A DNA stretch of 64,000 bases, from assembly GCA_977017575.1 (NCBI GenBank), contig CDRNVI010000004.1, positions 1 to 64,000 on the forward strand. Direction: 5' to 3'. The notes under the pieces were generated by a model, which saw nothing but the letters and a program-made list of their open reading frames with translations, was not told the DNA's origin and did no database searches. Below are positions 37,603 through 47,495 of this stretch, piece after piece (position 1 is the stretch's first letter; each line of letters starts with the position of its first letter). This DNA comes from Paramoeba atlantica. Lineage: Eukaryota > Discosea. Both the position numbers and the translations under genes were made by a program.

Positions 37603-37991
37603 TGTATCCTTCCCTGAGATTCATGTTTGCTTCATATCAAATTATCAGTTTTATCATGATTATTTTCTGTTACTCACGTACATACACATGTATTTACTTT
37701 CTTAAATGCATATTTACCACCTGAAATGATAAATTAAACACGTCGGAAGCTTGATGGCTTTATGTTCTCGTAGCTAATACAACATGTTTATCGTCTCCTC
37801 ACCTACATACATGTACATGTAGCTGCTCATACTCGCATGTGTTGGATGTATTCAAATGTCTTCAAAATAAAAAACGGCCTTCAAGACGAATAAGGCGAGA
37901 TTTTTTATTAATAATCTGTTAAACGACGCCCATTTTCCGAGAACATGTAGTTTACGTATTCCAGTGTGCTACGTCCACGATTTGCCTTTTA
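37603..37991. other. Intergenic region, nothing recognised
   Basis: AT-rich. It has a TACATGTACATGTA palindromic run near 37810-37820 and TTTTTTATTAATAATC near 37901. No gene. Confidence 0.45.
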
Positions 37992-38630
37992 CTATGCCAC
38001 GATTTGGTGTCCAACTCGCACGTTGTCCGGTATATCCTCAGGAGCAAAGCCTCGGAAACCGTTGTGCGTTAAATCCAATGTAATTAAAGTTACAGGTAGG
38101 TGCTCTACATCTGCTATGCCTCCGAACCGATTACTTCCCAAGTGAAGAAACTGGATGTTAGATGGCAGTGATGCCAACCTCACGGGGCCAGAGAAATGGT
38201 TATGATTGAGATACAAATGGAGCAATTCCGGTGGACATGCGTTTAAATCGATGTGTCCGTGAAACTCATTGTAGCAAAGATACAAGTGCCTCATTTCTCG
38301 TGGAAACGCAGCAAGATCAATCTCCCCCGTCAGACTGTTACTCCCGACATCCAATTTTCGGACCGATTTGGGAAGTAAAGACCACTGCGGGATCCCACGG
38401 ATACGCTGAGAACGCCAATTCACTTCTAACACTGCGGAGGCCTTCGAGCCCTTCCCTACCTCGATCCCATGCCACTCAGCGATGGGAATGTGCGCACTCC
38501 ATGAGTTGTGTTGTTCAAACACCCCTTGCAGAAAACGCTCCATCTCGTATTCTACAGGAAATCCGACGTGACGGATTTTGGACGTCCGGAGAAGCGGAAG
38601 GTCGTCCTGGAAGGTACAAAGGCGTGACAT
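37992..38630 (-). CDS. Leucine-rich-repeat protein (LPxxL type)
   Basis: 212 residues. The cap is degenerate relative to the copy at 13.6 kb (AEWHGIEVGKGSKASAVLEV then NW), followed by five to six repeats: LLPKSVRKLDVGSNSLTGEI, DLAAFPREMRHLYLCYNEFH, DLNACPPELLHLYLNHNHFS, LASLPSNIQFLHLGSNRFGG and HLPVTLITLDLTHNGFRGFA. There is no signal peptide or membrane helix. The protein should form a short solenoid for protein binding; its partner is unknown. It belongs to the dispersed family also at 13.6, 26.7-27.9 and 60.2 kb. Confidence 0.82.
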   Translation of the reverse strand: MSRLCTFQDDLPLLRTSKIRHVGFPVEYEMERFLQGVFEQHNSWSAHIPIAEWHGIEVGKGSKASAVLEVNWRSQRIRGIPQWSLLPKSVRKLDVGSNSLTGEIDLAAFPREMRHLYLCYNEFHGHIDLNACPPELLHLYLNHNHFSGPVRLASLPSNIQFLHLGSNRFGGIADVEHLPVTLITLDLTHNGFRGFAPEDIPDNVRVGHQIVA

Positions 38631-38936
38631 TGTAGTACTTTAAAAAAGCTCTTTAAAAGTGAAAAAGGAGCTGTAAGTTCAATGATATTTCTTTCCACAT
38701 CTGTAGTGCTGTTAAATAGCCATAATGATTCGAACTTGATTCCTGAACATGAAGTTTGTATGTCGACTGTAATTGTGAAAAACATATGCGTATTTATACA
38801 GAGTTTGTTGAGTTTCAAACGCTAGTTCCAAATGCTTGTGGCGGGAGACCCAGTGTCCCAATGATTACGTAATTTTACATGCAATAAAACGGGAGTATAA
38901 TCGTCATAAAAACTATAAAAAAATTGCTAAAAAAGA
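38631..38936. other. Intergenic region, nothing recognised
   Basis: AT-rich spacer between the LRR gene and NOP10. No gene or repeat. Confidence 0.45.
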
Positions 38937-39134
38937 CTAAGACGACGCTTCCCTGACCCTTTTCTTTCGACGGAGAATTCGAAATCGTCTTTTGATCATC
39001 AGGCGCTGCTCGCTGTACGGGTCGTGAGGAGAAAATTTCGCAGGATGAGCAGAAATAGTAGCTTCGCCGCTCGGAGAAACTTTCTTTAGAGTGTAAACAC
39101 GCTTTCCGTTTTCCAGGTAATACTGAAGGTGCAT
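38937..39134 (-). CDS. NOP10: H/ACA snoRNP protein NOP10
   Basis: 65 residues, the standard length (about 64). [20 protein letters not shown] and [20 protein letters not shown] then KRRFRIL match NOP10 nearly throughout ([44 protein letters not shown]). NOP10 bridges the pseudouridine synthase CBF5 and NHP2 in H/ACA particles that modify rRNA. The C-terminal tail is extra basic ([11 protein letters not shown]). Confidence 0.97.
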   Translation of the reverse strand: MHLQYYLENGKRVYTLKKVSPSGEATISAHPAKFSPHDPYSEQRLMIKRRFRILRRKKRVREASS

Positions 39135-39442
39135 GCGTTAATTGTTAGATTATTAACAAAAAAAGGGGCTCGGGTTTTCTAATTTACTCCCACAAATCCG
39201 AATGTACATTACTATTACGTACTTCATAAATAAAAAGAATTATCTCCCCCTTTGTACAAAATTTGGTCATCCACATACGGGCAACCAATCTAGAGGTCAA
39301 TCTAGAGAACTCTTTTTTTTTCTACATTGGCAATTTGGATGTATTTTATGACGGAAGCATCAAATACCGGGGCAAGCACTTCAAGTAAAGCCTCGTCATC
39401 GCCACTTTCAGTTCTAAGTTTGTGGAAGAAGGCAGAACCATC
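39135..39442. other. Intergenic region, nothing recognised
   Basis: Spacer upstream of NOP10. It includes a small direct repeat AATCTAGAG (39288-39307) and no gene. Confidence 0.45.
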
Positions 39443-40822
39443 TCATGTCTTTGGCGGTACAGTAAAAGATGCTAATAAAGCTTTTTCATAAGTCTCCGTA
39501 CGTTGTAAACGACAGGCTTTCTCAGTGGCAATCGACGCCAATGGCTTCTCACGTTCACCACTGATTCGATGCATCGTACTAATTTCCAGTTTCAGTGCAC
39601 TGATTTCCTCTCTTAGGGCTATGTGAGACTCGTGGTACTCGCGTAGTTCCACATTTTGTGACATTTTCTCGATCAATACTTCACGCAACAGGCTACGAAA
39701 CAGGTCACGTTCCTGCATCAGTTTATTTTCCATCGTAGTCTCATACACCTGTGACTTCTGTTCCGCGAGATTAATTGTGTCATGATCTGCACCCAATGAA
39801 TCACGAGATGCGAACGCAGCACCCAAGGTAGGATCTCCTTTCGCTTTCGGTATACTCCTTTGGTCGCTTTTGAGAGGATTGCCACTGACTTTGTCGATTC
39901 CACCTGATTTCCTTGCGTTTCCATATAGAGGTGGCGCCAGTTTACGAATTCGCATATCTGCTAGAATTTTTTCAGCTTGGTTAATGGCAAGATCGCCTAT
40001 TTGTCCCAATATGCCGTAACGTAATGAAAGGGTAGAGTTCGCAACATGCGCAACATCTCTTTTGGATTCTGAAGTTCGAAGAAGCGTTTTCAAGTGTAAT
40101 ATTCGTTTCCTAAGTTCGGTGTTTCTCCCCTGCAGACAAATTTTCTCGTGGATTAGTTTCTGTTTTTCCTCTAAACAATCCTGCCACTTCTTGTAGTATG
40201 ATAGTGGAGCCGCAGTGCTCTCTTTTCTTGCCGATCTTTGAGCTTTTGGAGTTGGAGTCGCACGTTTTACATTGTGTAAAGAGGAAGTGTTCTCCTTATC
40301 TGCTTGACTCTCTTTTTGAATCGGCGTTCTTACAAAGTGACTGAATTGTTTCTCGATCGTGCCGGGGGTGAAATTCAACTGGCGAGGAAAAGATGAGATA
40401 GGAGATACAGCTTTGACCCGAGGGCTTGACTCAAGGTTGCCTATGCTTTCTTCGGCTTTTATATCCGGATTCTCTGTCGTGTGATTTAGCAAAGTGTCAC
40501 CTAAGTTTGATTGTTCGGAGGAAGCCCCTGGGCACAACTTTTCAGGTTCGGCAGCTATCAAAGGGCACTGCACTTGGGGTGAATTCCCCGAAAAAGTGCG
40601 AAGGGAAGAGAACGCAACGTCTTTTCTTTCATAGCCAGGGTAGGGAGTTGCAGACTGCATTTGTCTGTGTGGAACTCGAGGCTTAATGAAGTCGTTCGGG
40701 GATGAATCAATTTTCCTCGGGATTATTTTCGAAAATCGGGAAGCAGGAATGCTAATAGTCGAACCGTATGACCGACGAATACTTTTCTCTTCCTGTGACT
40801 TAATTGGAAGTTTACTATTCAT
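39443..40822 (-). CDS. Unrecognised coiled-coil protein
   Basis: 459 residues. The N-terminal half is Ser/Pro/Lys-rich and probably disordered, with several SP/TP sites (for example SSPRVKAVSPISS and RATPTPKAQ). Two helical, heptad-like segments follow: CLEEKQKLIHEKICLQGRNT through ELRKRILHLKTLLRTSESKR (about residues 215-265), and MENKLMQERDLFRSLLREVL through ELREYHESHIALREEISALK near 360-420. No enzymatic motif is seen. Such a layout is common in cytoskeletal, kinetochore or spindle-pole proteins, but I cannot assign a function. Confidence 0.7.
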   Translation of the reverse strand: MNSKLPIKSQEEKSIRRSYGSTISIPASRFSKIIPRKIDSSPNDFIKPRVPHRQMQSATPYPGYERKDVAFSSLRTFSGNSPQVQCPLIAAEPEKLCPGASSEQSNLGDTLLNHTTENPDIKAEESIGNLESSPRVKAVSPISSFPRQLNFTPGTIEKQFSHFVRTPIQKESQADKENTSSLHNVKRATPTPKAQRSARKESTAAPLSYYKKWQDCLEEKQKLIHEKICLQGRNTELRKRILHLKTLLRTSESKRDVAHVANSTLSLRYGILGQIGDLAINQAEKILADMRIRKLAPPLYGNARKSGGIDKVSGNPLKSDQRSIPKAKGDPTLGAAFASRDSLGADHDTINLAEQKSQVYETTMENKLMQERDLFRSLLREVLIEKMSQNVELREYHESHIALREEISALKLEISTMHRISGEREKPLASIATEKACRLQRTETYEKALLASFTVPPKT

Positions 40823-41125
40823 TACGTCGCTTTCAGGCCAACAGGTTACTGCAAACCTCAGACACCTTCTAGCATAAATTTTGTAAAATACAAAATGGAT
40901 AGCTATGCAATTGGATAACTACGCAATTGGGAAAAATTAAATTTTACATTATGCTTCTCTGCATTACCCTTTAAAAATTGTTCGAATGACAGAGGCTAAA
41001 TTAATAGTTCGACAAGTGCATGTATCTGACCAAAGTCTCTTACTTAAGTGTAACCTACGTGCTCTTCACACCCAAACTATAGTATGTGACAGAGTACCTC
41101 TGACATCTACTATACCCCTCGACAA
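40823..41125. other. Intergenic region, nothing recognised
   Basis: AT-rich. GCAATTGGATA/GCAATTGGGAAA is repeated near 40908 and 40924. No gene. Confidence 0.45.
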
Positions 41126-41374
41126 TTAAGAAGTTTCCACAGCGCTATCCTCTTCACCGGAACGTACAGTCAGCACATTGTTACATCTGATGAGGACTTC
41201 TCCAACATACCCCTGCAACGCGTTACCAATGTATTCAGAGCATTCTGTCAAATGAATGTTCATGTACTCGTCTGTCGATATCAAGTGTCCCACGTACTGC
41301 ATTCCCCATTTAAGACGAATGATCACACGCTTCCCTATCAACGATTTCAGGAACGGTTTCGGGTTCAACACCAT
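41126..41374 (-). CDS. SNRPF: Small nuclear ribonucleoprotein SmF
   Basis: 82 residues from ATG 41374. [40 protein letters not shown] and [14 protein letters not shown] are Sm1 and Sm2 motifs specific to SmF (human [51 protein letters not shown]). SmF is one of seven proteins in the ring around spliceosomal U snRNAs, which in kinetoplastids also serve trans-splicing. In-frame codons upstream of the ATG are not methionine, so this start is firm. Confidence 0.97.
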   Translation of the reverse strand: MVLNPKPFLKSLIGKRVIIRLKWGMQYVGHLISTDEYMNIHLTECSEYIGNALQGYVGEVLIRCNNVLTVRSGEEDSAVETS

Positions 41375-41572
41375 TGGTAACAATAAGTAAGTAACAGAAA
41401 AATATATGCGAAAATTTATTTATTATTGTGGTAGACTCTAAATTGATAAAAATGCGCTATATTAAGTGCATTATACGTTGCATGCAGTGATAGAATAACT
41501 TCAAAAAGTAACAAATGACTTACAAATTTTCTATTCTGCACAACACCACAATACTTACCTGGAAGAAACTGT

Positions 41573-42853
41573 TCAATTCGTAGGTACCCCGTACGACGGT
41601 GGATACACGTATGCTTCAGGTGCTTCTACAATTTGTTTAGGTTCTCTATATGCATTGATGAGAAGAAATAAAGGAATGTGTAATCCAAACAACGTGGGAG
41701 TATAAAGAACGTTTTTGTTATCACTGACTTCGGCACTGGAAAACATGTATAGTGCGCAACACAAGTCAGGGGGTGTTCGTGCCGACGTTGCCGCAGCAAG
41801 TATTCCTTTGCAAATGTTTTGCTCCTGCATTGCTCTGCATACGTGATACTTTATCGCAGAAAAGGGTGTGTGAAAAGCAAGATGCCAACAAAGCATTGTT
41901 TGGACAATCTTCAAATCTTCAGAATCTCGACCTTCTGTTTGCGTAGGCAAACCCTGCCCCATGTGTTCGGTAAAAACCATAGGATCCCAAAAAGCCTCCC
42001 TCGCAACCATAACCCCTGAACACTGCGTTTCGTGCCGTAGCTGATCAAACTTTCGTGGCATGACATCTCCATTTAAAATCAGTGAAGGAGCAAAATCTCC
42101 CCCCAGAGCGTCTCGAATCACGCGGAATCTGCAATGTAGCGCCTCTGTGGAGCTACGCTGCTCCACAGTTCGTGCATGGAGTGTCACCGCATGTACCCCG
42201 GTCTCCGCCAGTTGCCGAATCAACGCAACACTCTGCTCATCGGTCTCGCATAATCTTGTCTTTACACTAATCGGGACTTTGATATTTTGTACCAGCGTAG
42301 AAAGAATCTCACACGCTCTCTCCGGATGTTTCATCAGCTCCGCTCCCATCCCACTCCCTGTGGCGGATCGTTTCGGGCACCCCATATTTAAATCAATCCC
42401 CTGCACGTCGTGCTGGACGAGTCTTGCCGCAGCCAGGGCGGTTTCAGCGTTACTGGCCGCGAGTTGCAGAATTAAAGGAACAGCTTCCCCTCCGAGAAGC
42501 GTGGTGAACACTGGGACTCGTTTTACCGTTTTATTGGCTTTCTTCCCGACAGGTTCGTAGACAACATACTCAACGCGGTCCCGCAGTAATGCAGAGCAGG
42601 GGGGAATGAGATAATCGAGTTGACAAGAATCTTTAGAAATCTCTTTAGATTCCGTACCACAGGCCTCGGAGAGCGCAGATTGGTAGATCGGGAGAATGTG
42701 GGAGGGAACAACCTCTCGAGTCGCCTTCATTAGTCGCGGCGCCATGATTTCCTCGGTGAATACGACCTGAGCTCCATAGTAAGCGCATTGTTGTCGAAAG
42801 CCAAGATGGGAGACGCGTACCATAGGGGCGGCAATTACTTTGTTGTCAAACAT
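41573..42853 (-). CDS. DUS2: tRNA-dihydrouridine synthase, DUS2-like
   Basis: 426 residues from ATG 42853. The FMN-binding TIM barrel shows AAPMVRVSHLGFRQQCAYYG (DUS2 APMVRxGxLPxR), then GIDLNMGCPKRSATGSGMGA, which includes the catalytic cysteine, ISVKTRLCE, ALTLHARTVEQRS-type sequence (VTLHARTVEQR) and LILNGDV with GVMVAREAFWDP. The enzyme reduces uridine, typically U20, in the D-loop of tRNA. The C-terminal 100 residues are less conserved, and the double-stranded RNA-binding domain of animal DUS2 is not evident. Confidence 0.92.
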   Translation of the reverse strand: MFDNKVIAAPMVRVSHLGFRQQCAYYGAQVVFTEEIMAPRLMKATREVVPSHILPIYQSALSEACGTESKEISKDSCQLDYLIPPCSALLRDRVEYVVYEPVGKKANKTVKRVPVFTTLLGGEAVPLILQLAASNAETALAAARLVQHDVQGIDLNMGCPKRSATGSGMGAELMKHPERACEILSTLVQNIKVPISVKTRLCETDEQSVALIRQLAETGVHAVTLHARTVEQRSSTEALHCRFRVIRDALGGDFAPSLILNGDVMPRKFDQLRHETQCSGVMVAREAFWDPMVFTEHMGQGLPTQTEGRDSEDLKIVQTMLCWHLAFHTPFSAIKYHVCRAMQEQNICKGILAAATSARTPPDLCCALYMFSSAEVSDNKNVLYTPTLFGLHIPLFLLINAYREPKQIVEAPEAYVYPPSYGVPTN

Positions 42854-43213
42854 GGAGGAACAAAGGGTTGGCGCTTTGCTAGCTATCAAGGTGTAGAGTT
42901 CGGCTCGTCGGGATATATTTTACATAGTTGAGTTTAAAGAAAGATGCAAGACTTCTTGTTTCTATTTTGCGAGTCAGAAGAATTAGATTCATAATTATAC
43001 GCTCTCAAAAAACACTAACTCTGAAAAAATATAGGGTACCACTGGTGTTCAAAAGCATTTAACCAATATTGTTCTGACATCATCTGACTACGTCTACTAA
43101 TCATTTGAAATGTTGACTCCTGAGAGCATCAATGTAAAACCGAAATAAATGCCAATTAGTAGAAGTGCTTCCTCTCCACGTTGCGTTTTTCACACATTTC
43201 GGAGATAGCGAAA
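42854..43213. other. Intergenic region, nothing recognised
   Basis: AT-rich spacer upstream of the DUS gene. No gene or repeat. Confidence 0.45.
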
Positions 43214-43705
43214 TTATTCCTCGTCTGGGGTTAGGAGATATCGAAATCCATAGTATGTTGTAAGCCCGAATCCAGTCCAACTACTTAACCCGGCGTACGC
43301 CAGACGGCGATGGATCATAAATTGCCGCAGCGAACACGCCATCCATAGTGTCGCGGCCACGGCGTTATTTCCATACTCCTTACGCACAGACCAGCCCTTC
43401 CGAGGAATATTTTCGCCGAGCTTCTCAGCCTGAGCTCGGTTAACACCATTTATGAAGAAATATGTGCCCGCCATCCACATGCTCAGCGTAGTAAAAGGTC
43501 TAGATTGATTTGTGACGGACATGGCAGCGCTAAAGCCATAGCAGGTGAGTCCCCAACAAAGGCAGGGCTGGGGGAAGCCGGAGGATCCGAAGAACACATC
43601 GCGCATAGAAGGGCCAGATGTATTCTTCATTGTTATGGAAGTATCATCTTGCTCTGACGTCGGATTTACGGCTGTTTGCGTCTCCTGCGTGGGTGTGTCT
43701 GACAT
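43214..43705 (-). CDS. Unrecognised small membrane protein
   Basis: 163 residues. After a polar N-terminus of about 45 residues come moderately hydrophobic segments: CLCWGLTCYGFSAAMSVTNQ, FTTLSMWMAGTYFFINGVNR, NAVAATLWMACSLRQFMIHR and AGLSSWTGFGLTTYYGFRYL, suggesting two to three membrane helices. A charged loop RAQAEKLGENIPRKGWSVRK lies between them. It is possibly an inner-mitochondrial or ER membrane protein. I do not recognise a family; a remote COX20/TMEM-type relation crossed my mind but is not supported. Confidence 0.65.
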   Translation of the reverse strand: MSDTPTQETQTAVNPTSEQDDTSITMKNTSGPSMRDVFFGSSGFPQPCLCWGLTCYGFSAAMSVTNQSRPFTTLSMWMAGTYFFINGVNRAQAEKLGENIPRKGWSVRKEYGNNAVAATLWMACSLRQFMIHRRLAYAGLSSWTGFGLTTYYGFRYLLTPDEE

Positions 43706-44101
43706 GGAAAGAAGGGGTTTATAAAAAGTCGATTTTGGGATAAATTATTTTTCTAACTTCTGCGTGAATTCAATGCTTACCAACTCATCGCGCAGATTTC
43801 GGACAAAAAGAATTAGTATCCGCTACGAGACACTTTTAAAACTTTATGTAAATTTGAATACTCTTCCTTTATTTCCTACAACACAATTAATTCCTACAAC
43901 ACATGTATGCGATATAGATATTCGGACACCCAGAACCAGTTTTCTATATGTTCTTGCGGTGACTTATTTGTGAGATATTGAACAGGGGATCTGAGGTGCG
44001 TAATTAACACGTAAAGCATAATCTACGTCTCGCGGCGATTTAAAAATGTGACGTGTATGAAAATAATCGAACCGAAAAAAAATCGAAAAGCCTCACTTAA
44101 G
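43706..44101. other. Intergenic region, nothing recognised
   Basis: AT-rich spacer with ATTCCTACAACACA doubled near 43874-43903. No gene. Confidence 0.45.
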
Positions 44102-46834
44102 CTACCACCATCCATCTGCTTTACGCTGTAAGTCATAATAACTCCCATGGGATTCTGGTACTTTTTCCCTTGAAAACAGGGAAAAATAGGACTTCGACCT
44201 GGCGGAACCCTGCTCGTGAGAATTCGACGCTGTCTCTCGCTTAAACGCCTGTAAAGATCCTTCCAACACTCGATGAATGACTTGGGGAGCACGCAACACT
44301 TGTTCCCGAGTCCCCACCCCTTTCTCCAGCCCCGATAATAACCGAAACACGAAAGGCATAAAGGGGTGAGCAGAGGTATAAGCAAAGTGTACAATCTCGT
44401 CCGGAGTTAAGCCCGACGCCGCACAGCGCTGCACAGTATACACCGACAACGCGACTCGCGAAATTGTCTGCGAGGAGAATCCAAACCGACGAAGTACGGA
44501 GTAGTACTTGTACCATGGGTCTTCAATCGAGTTCAGGAAGCGCAACACATCGGGGTGCCAGGACTCGAGCTCGTAGGCGTCACTATCCTCGGAGCCCGCG
44601 CTCACATTGGGAACGGAGCCACGACCATCTTGACTTCCCGGCGTCCCTTTTCCAGGGGTCCGACCACACCCGTAGGCATTTCGAAAACTCGCAATAAGCT
44701 CATCATACCGTGGAAATGTCTCCGGTAAGATGTAGGAGTTGTGTAAGTAGTAGTGCCCCGTACGACCCTGAGGCAACGGCGTGCGGCCTCCTCGCGTACC
44801 GCTCCCTCCGGTCATGGAGCCTTCCTCCTCCACCCCATCCGGCTCGGGCCGTTCCCCGGGACTATGCCGTGTAGCCCACAGATTCTTCCCAAACATCGGC
44901 TCCCTTCGAGCGTCACCGTTCATAAAAAACAGATCAAACAACAGCCGAAATTGTCGCGCCCGGGTACGTTCCAATCCCAAATGGGGGGTGGCATCGGAAT
45001 TCGCAGGGGTAATATACTCCGAGAGCACCCCCTCCCCGAGTCCCTCCATGTGGGACACCGTCGTCACCGGGATGTGGAACACCCCGGCACTGTGCTGGTC
45101 CAGCGCGTACGCCACCGCATCCCGCAGGTAGAACTCCCCGGAGGGGAACACGCAGTGGCCGTCCCCCCCGCCGTAGAGGTTCTTTCGTCCCTGCGGGTTG
45201 ACCGCGTTGCCGCGCTCCTGGGCGAGCGGCTTGAACAGGGCAACCTGGCTGGGGTAGAAGTACTCGTGGACGCGCTGCCACACCCCCCAGGACCCGTTCT
45301 GGATCACGTAGGCCTGCCCGCTGGGCGTCTCCTTCGCTTTCAGGCGGTAGTCAAAGGGTTGGCTAAGGCGCTGGGAGACGGCCTCTACGAGGTACCCCAC
45401 CGCGGGGTCCATTTCGGGCGGGTGGGTCCCGAGGGGGCTTACCACGTGACAGCTCCGGGCCCGGGCATTGTCCAGGGAGTCACGTAGGATCTTGGCGGGG
45501 GCATCCATCCGGGTACGAAAGCTGTGCGGACTCACGGGGTACTCCGCGGCATGGGTCGCGACCGCCTCCTCGGCCAGGGCGTGGAGAAGATGCTGCATCG
45601 CGTCCCCCTCCTCGGCCTCATCTTTTCCCAGCGGAAGGTGTTGCGGGGCGGGATAAACCATCGGAGGATTCTCCCCGTACTGTCCCTCCTTCAAATATTG
45701 CGGAAACGGATTCGCGTACCCTGTGGGACACGACCCGACTCCCTTTTTCCCCATACACTGCTCCCCGTACTCCTGATCGGGCAACGGCGACGGGCAGGGG
45801 GGTTGCTCGAGGTTGAAAATCGCAGCCAGCTCGCGCCGTACCTCCAGCTCCTCCTCCGTCATGGTACGACGAGGGGTACCCGCGAGATTTCCCCCCGCGG
45901 AACCCCCCAAGGTCGCGGGGCTCGGGGCTCGCGAAAGAAACCGACTCCCGGGGTTCTCCGGGGTCGTACCCACCGGGACATCCGCAAACGGGGAATACGG
46001 GAGATTACGCGGAGAGGGCAAATGGGCGGTAGGTCGAGCCACCTTCACAGCCTCCCCTTCTTGATTCGTTGTACTACGACTTGTACTTGTCGTAGCTGCC
46101 GTAGTGTTCGCCACTGCCACAGTAGCAGCAGCATACCGTTTCAAAAAAGGATGGGACGCTGTCTCTTCCGAGCTTCCCCCGTGCCCCCCTTTTATCATGG
46201 TCTCATCCACCGACTCAGGAGACGAACCACAGGGGGTAGGGTACGGCACACGGTACAACGGAGGCCCGGGCCACGGGTAGGCGCCCCGCGCGGGGCTGTA
46301 CGCCTCGGGGGGATTCGGGGCGCCTGTGTGGGATTCGGGATAGGGATCACGGGAGTTACGGCTACGGCTACTCCCATTCCCACGGCTTTGTGGGTTAGGA
46401 TAGCCCGCAAGGGTCTCACGCGGGGGGAGCCAACGTAGGGGGGGTGGGGGCTGGGGGTCCGCGCTGCCACGGGAGGGTCCATGGGAGGGGTGGGTGAGCG
46501 GATGAGCGTAGGGGAGAGAGGACGCATTTTCGAGGCTCCCCGGGTGGGGTTGCAGGTAGGACTCGTAGGAACGGGTAAGGTTTGTGACATGGGCGGGGGG
46601 GAGGGCGAAGGTGGGGCTGCGGTGCGGGTGAGTCTCACGAGGGGGTTGGTGGTGTCGGGGTTGGACCTCGGCGGCGGTGATGGGGGGAAGAGAAATGCGT
46701 GGGGTGAGGGTGGGGAGAGGGTTACCGATTCCCGTTCTAGGGGGTGCCCGAGTAGCGGACAAGAAAAGGGTTAAGCACAGGAGCACGCGGATAGGGCTCG
46801 GAAAGGAGCACTTGGGAATTAGCAATCGCGGCAT
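44102..46834 (-). CDS. Secreted kinase-fold-like protein I (FAM20/PI4K-like), Pro-rich
   Basis: 910 residues. A signal peptide is evident (IRVLLCLTLFLSATRA). Residues 40-450 are Pro/Ser/Arg/Gly-rich and disordered. The C-terminal domain has VALFKPLAQERGN (about 531), GEFYLRDAVAYALDQH and FHIPVTTVSHMEGLGEGVLS, the layout of FAM20 and PI4K-type kinases (ALFKPM..., RHNAEIAAFHLD, RVPP). LLFDLFFMNGDARRE (about 631) aligns with FAM20C IFDFLMGNMDRHH and keeps the aspartate. The metal motif (DNG in FAM20C) reads HNSYILPE (about 698), without Asp. A tail GFSSQTISRVALSVYTVQRC is shared with the next two genes. Function is unproven; it may be an active secreted kinase, a pseudokinase or a different fold. 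Confidence 0.72.
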   Translation of the reverse strand: MPRLLIPKCSFPSPIRVLLCLTLFLSATRAPPRTGIGNPLPTLTPRISLPPITAAEVQPRHHQPPRETHPHRSPTFALPPAHVTNLTRSYESYLQPHPGSLENASSLPYAHPLTHPSHGPSRGSADPQPPPPLRWLPPRETLAGYPNPQSRGNGSSRSRNSRDPYPESHTGAPNPPEAYSPARGAYPWPGPPLYRVPYPTPCGSSPESVDETMIKGGHGGSSEETASHPFLKRYAAATVAVANTTAATTSTSRSTTNQEGEAVKVARPTAHLPSPRNLPYSPFADVPVGTTPENPGSRFLSRAPSPATLGGSAGGNLAGTPRRTMTEEELEVRRELAAIFNLEQPPCPSPLPDQEYGEQCMGKKGVGSCPTGYANPFPQYLKEGQYGENPPMVYPAPQHLPLGKDEAEEGDAMQHLLHALAEEAVATHAAEYPVSPHSFRTRMDAPAKILRDSLDNARARSCHVVSPLGTHPPEMDPAVGYLVEAVSQRLSQPFDYRLKAKETPSGQAYVIQNGSWGVWQRVHEYFYPSQVALFKPLAQERGNAVNPQGRKNLYGGGDGHCVFPSGEFYLRDAVAYALDQHSAGVFHIPVTTVSHMEGLGEGVLSEYITPANSDATPHLGLERTRARQFRLLFDLFFMNGDARREPMFGKNLWATRHSPGERPEPDGVEEEGSMTGGSGTRGGRTPLPQGRTGHYYLHNSYILPETFPRYDELIASFRNAYGCGRTPGKGTPGSQDGRGSVPNVSAGSEDSDAYELESWHPDVLRFLNSIEDPWYKYYSVLRRFGFSSQTISRVALSVYTVQRCAASGLTPDEIVHFAYTSAHPFMPFVFRLLSGLEKGVGTREQVLRAPQVIHRVLEGSLQAFKRETASNSHEQGSARSKSYFSLFSREKVPESHGSYYDLQRKADGWW

Positions 46835-47495
46835 AAAAAATTCTTTAAAAAGCTCTATAGAAACCGTCTCGTGTAGAAAAAATATACATTTTAAGCTGAA
46901 GTTATCAAAATAGATCTCTCGCTATAGTGTGTAAACGGCCGTATAGCCTACGGTACCAATAGTCTCGAAATATACATCAATCATACGAACATCAATCGCA
47001 TACACATGAATAATTATATTCAGTACATTAGCCACTGAAAAAGTGAATTATTCGAGCCTTTTTTGCTTCGCTGGGTCCCTCCAGAAATCACATCGCCTTT
47101 TGCTGCACGTTACATTCAATGCAAATAAGCCGTCCTTCCCAGGAAGTGAGAGGGAGTCATCCTGCAAGCGTAATGCTATTGGATCATTGAAAAGGCTGCA
47201 CCTTGCTTTCTTAGGGAAAGAAATTCAAGCCCCCTCCTAAATATTCCGCACAATGAACATCATAATGCACTAAAAAATAATCACGTAAACTTTTCTTCGC
47301 ATGGAGCGCCGGATCGCGAAAAAATTGATTCACGACAGGAAATACAACGTCTAAAAATCATACCCACTGAGAAAGGCACCATTTCCTACCAACGAAAAAT
47401 GAGAGTAGAAAAACTGCATTGTATCGAGTAGATGTGACAGTCCATGGTCGGGAAGTTTTACGTCATGGGCTATCACCCATGGCAAAAGAAGAGAC
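46835..47495. other. Intergenic region between kinase-like genes I and II
   Basis: 661 bases. A minus-strand frame from the 3' end of gene II runs on to 47351 in a different frame and contains protein-like sequence (KSLLLPWVIAHDVKLPDHGL); it may be a frame-shifted C-terminal tail or chance. Otherwise nothing was recognised. Confidence 0.45.

Noticed and set aside
44753-46438. Long plus-strand frames opposite kinase-like gene I
   Set aside because: Arg/Gly/Pro-rich antisense shadows without any motif.
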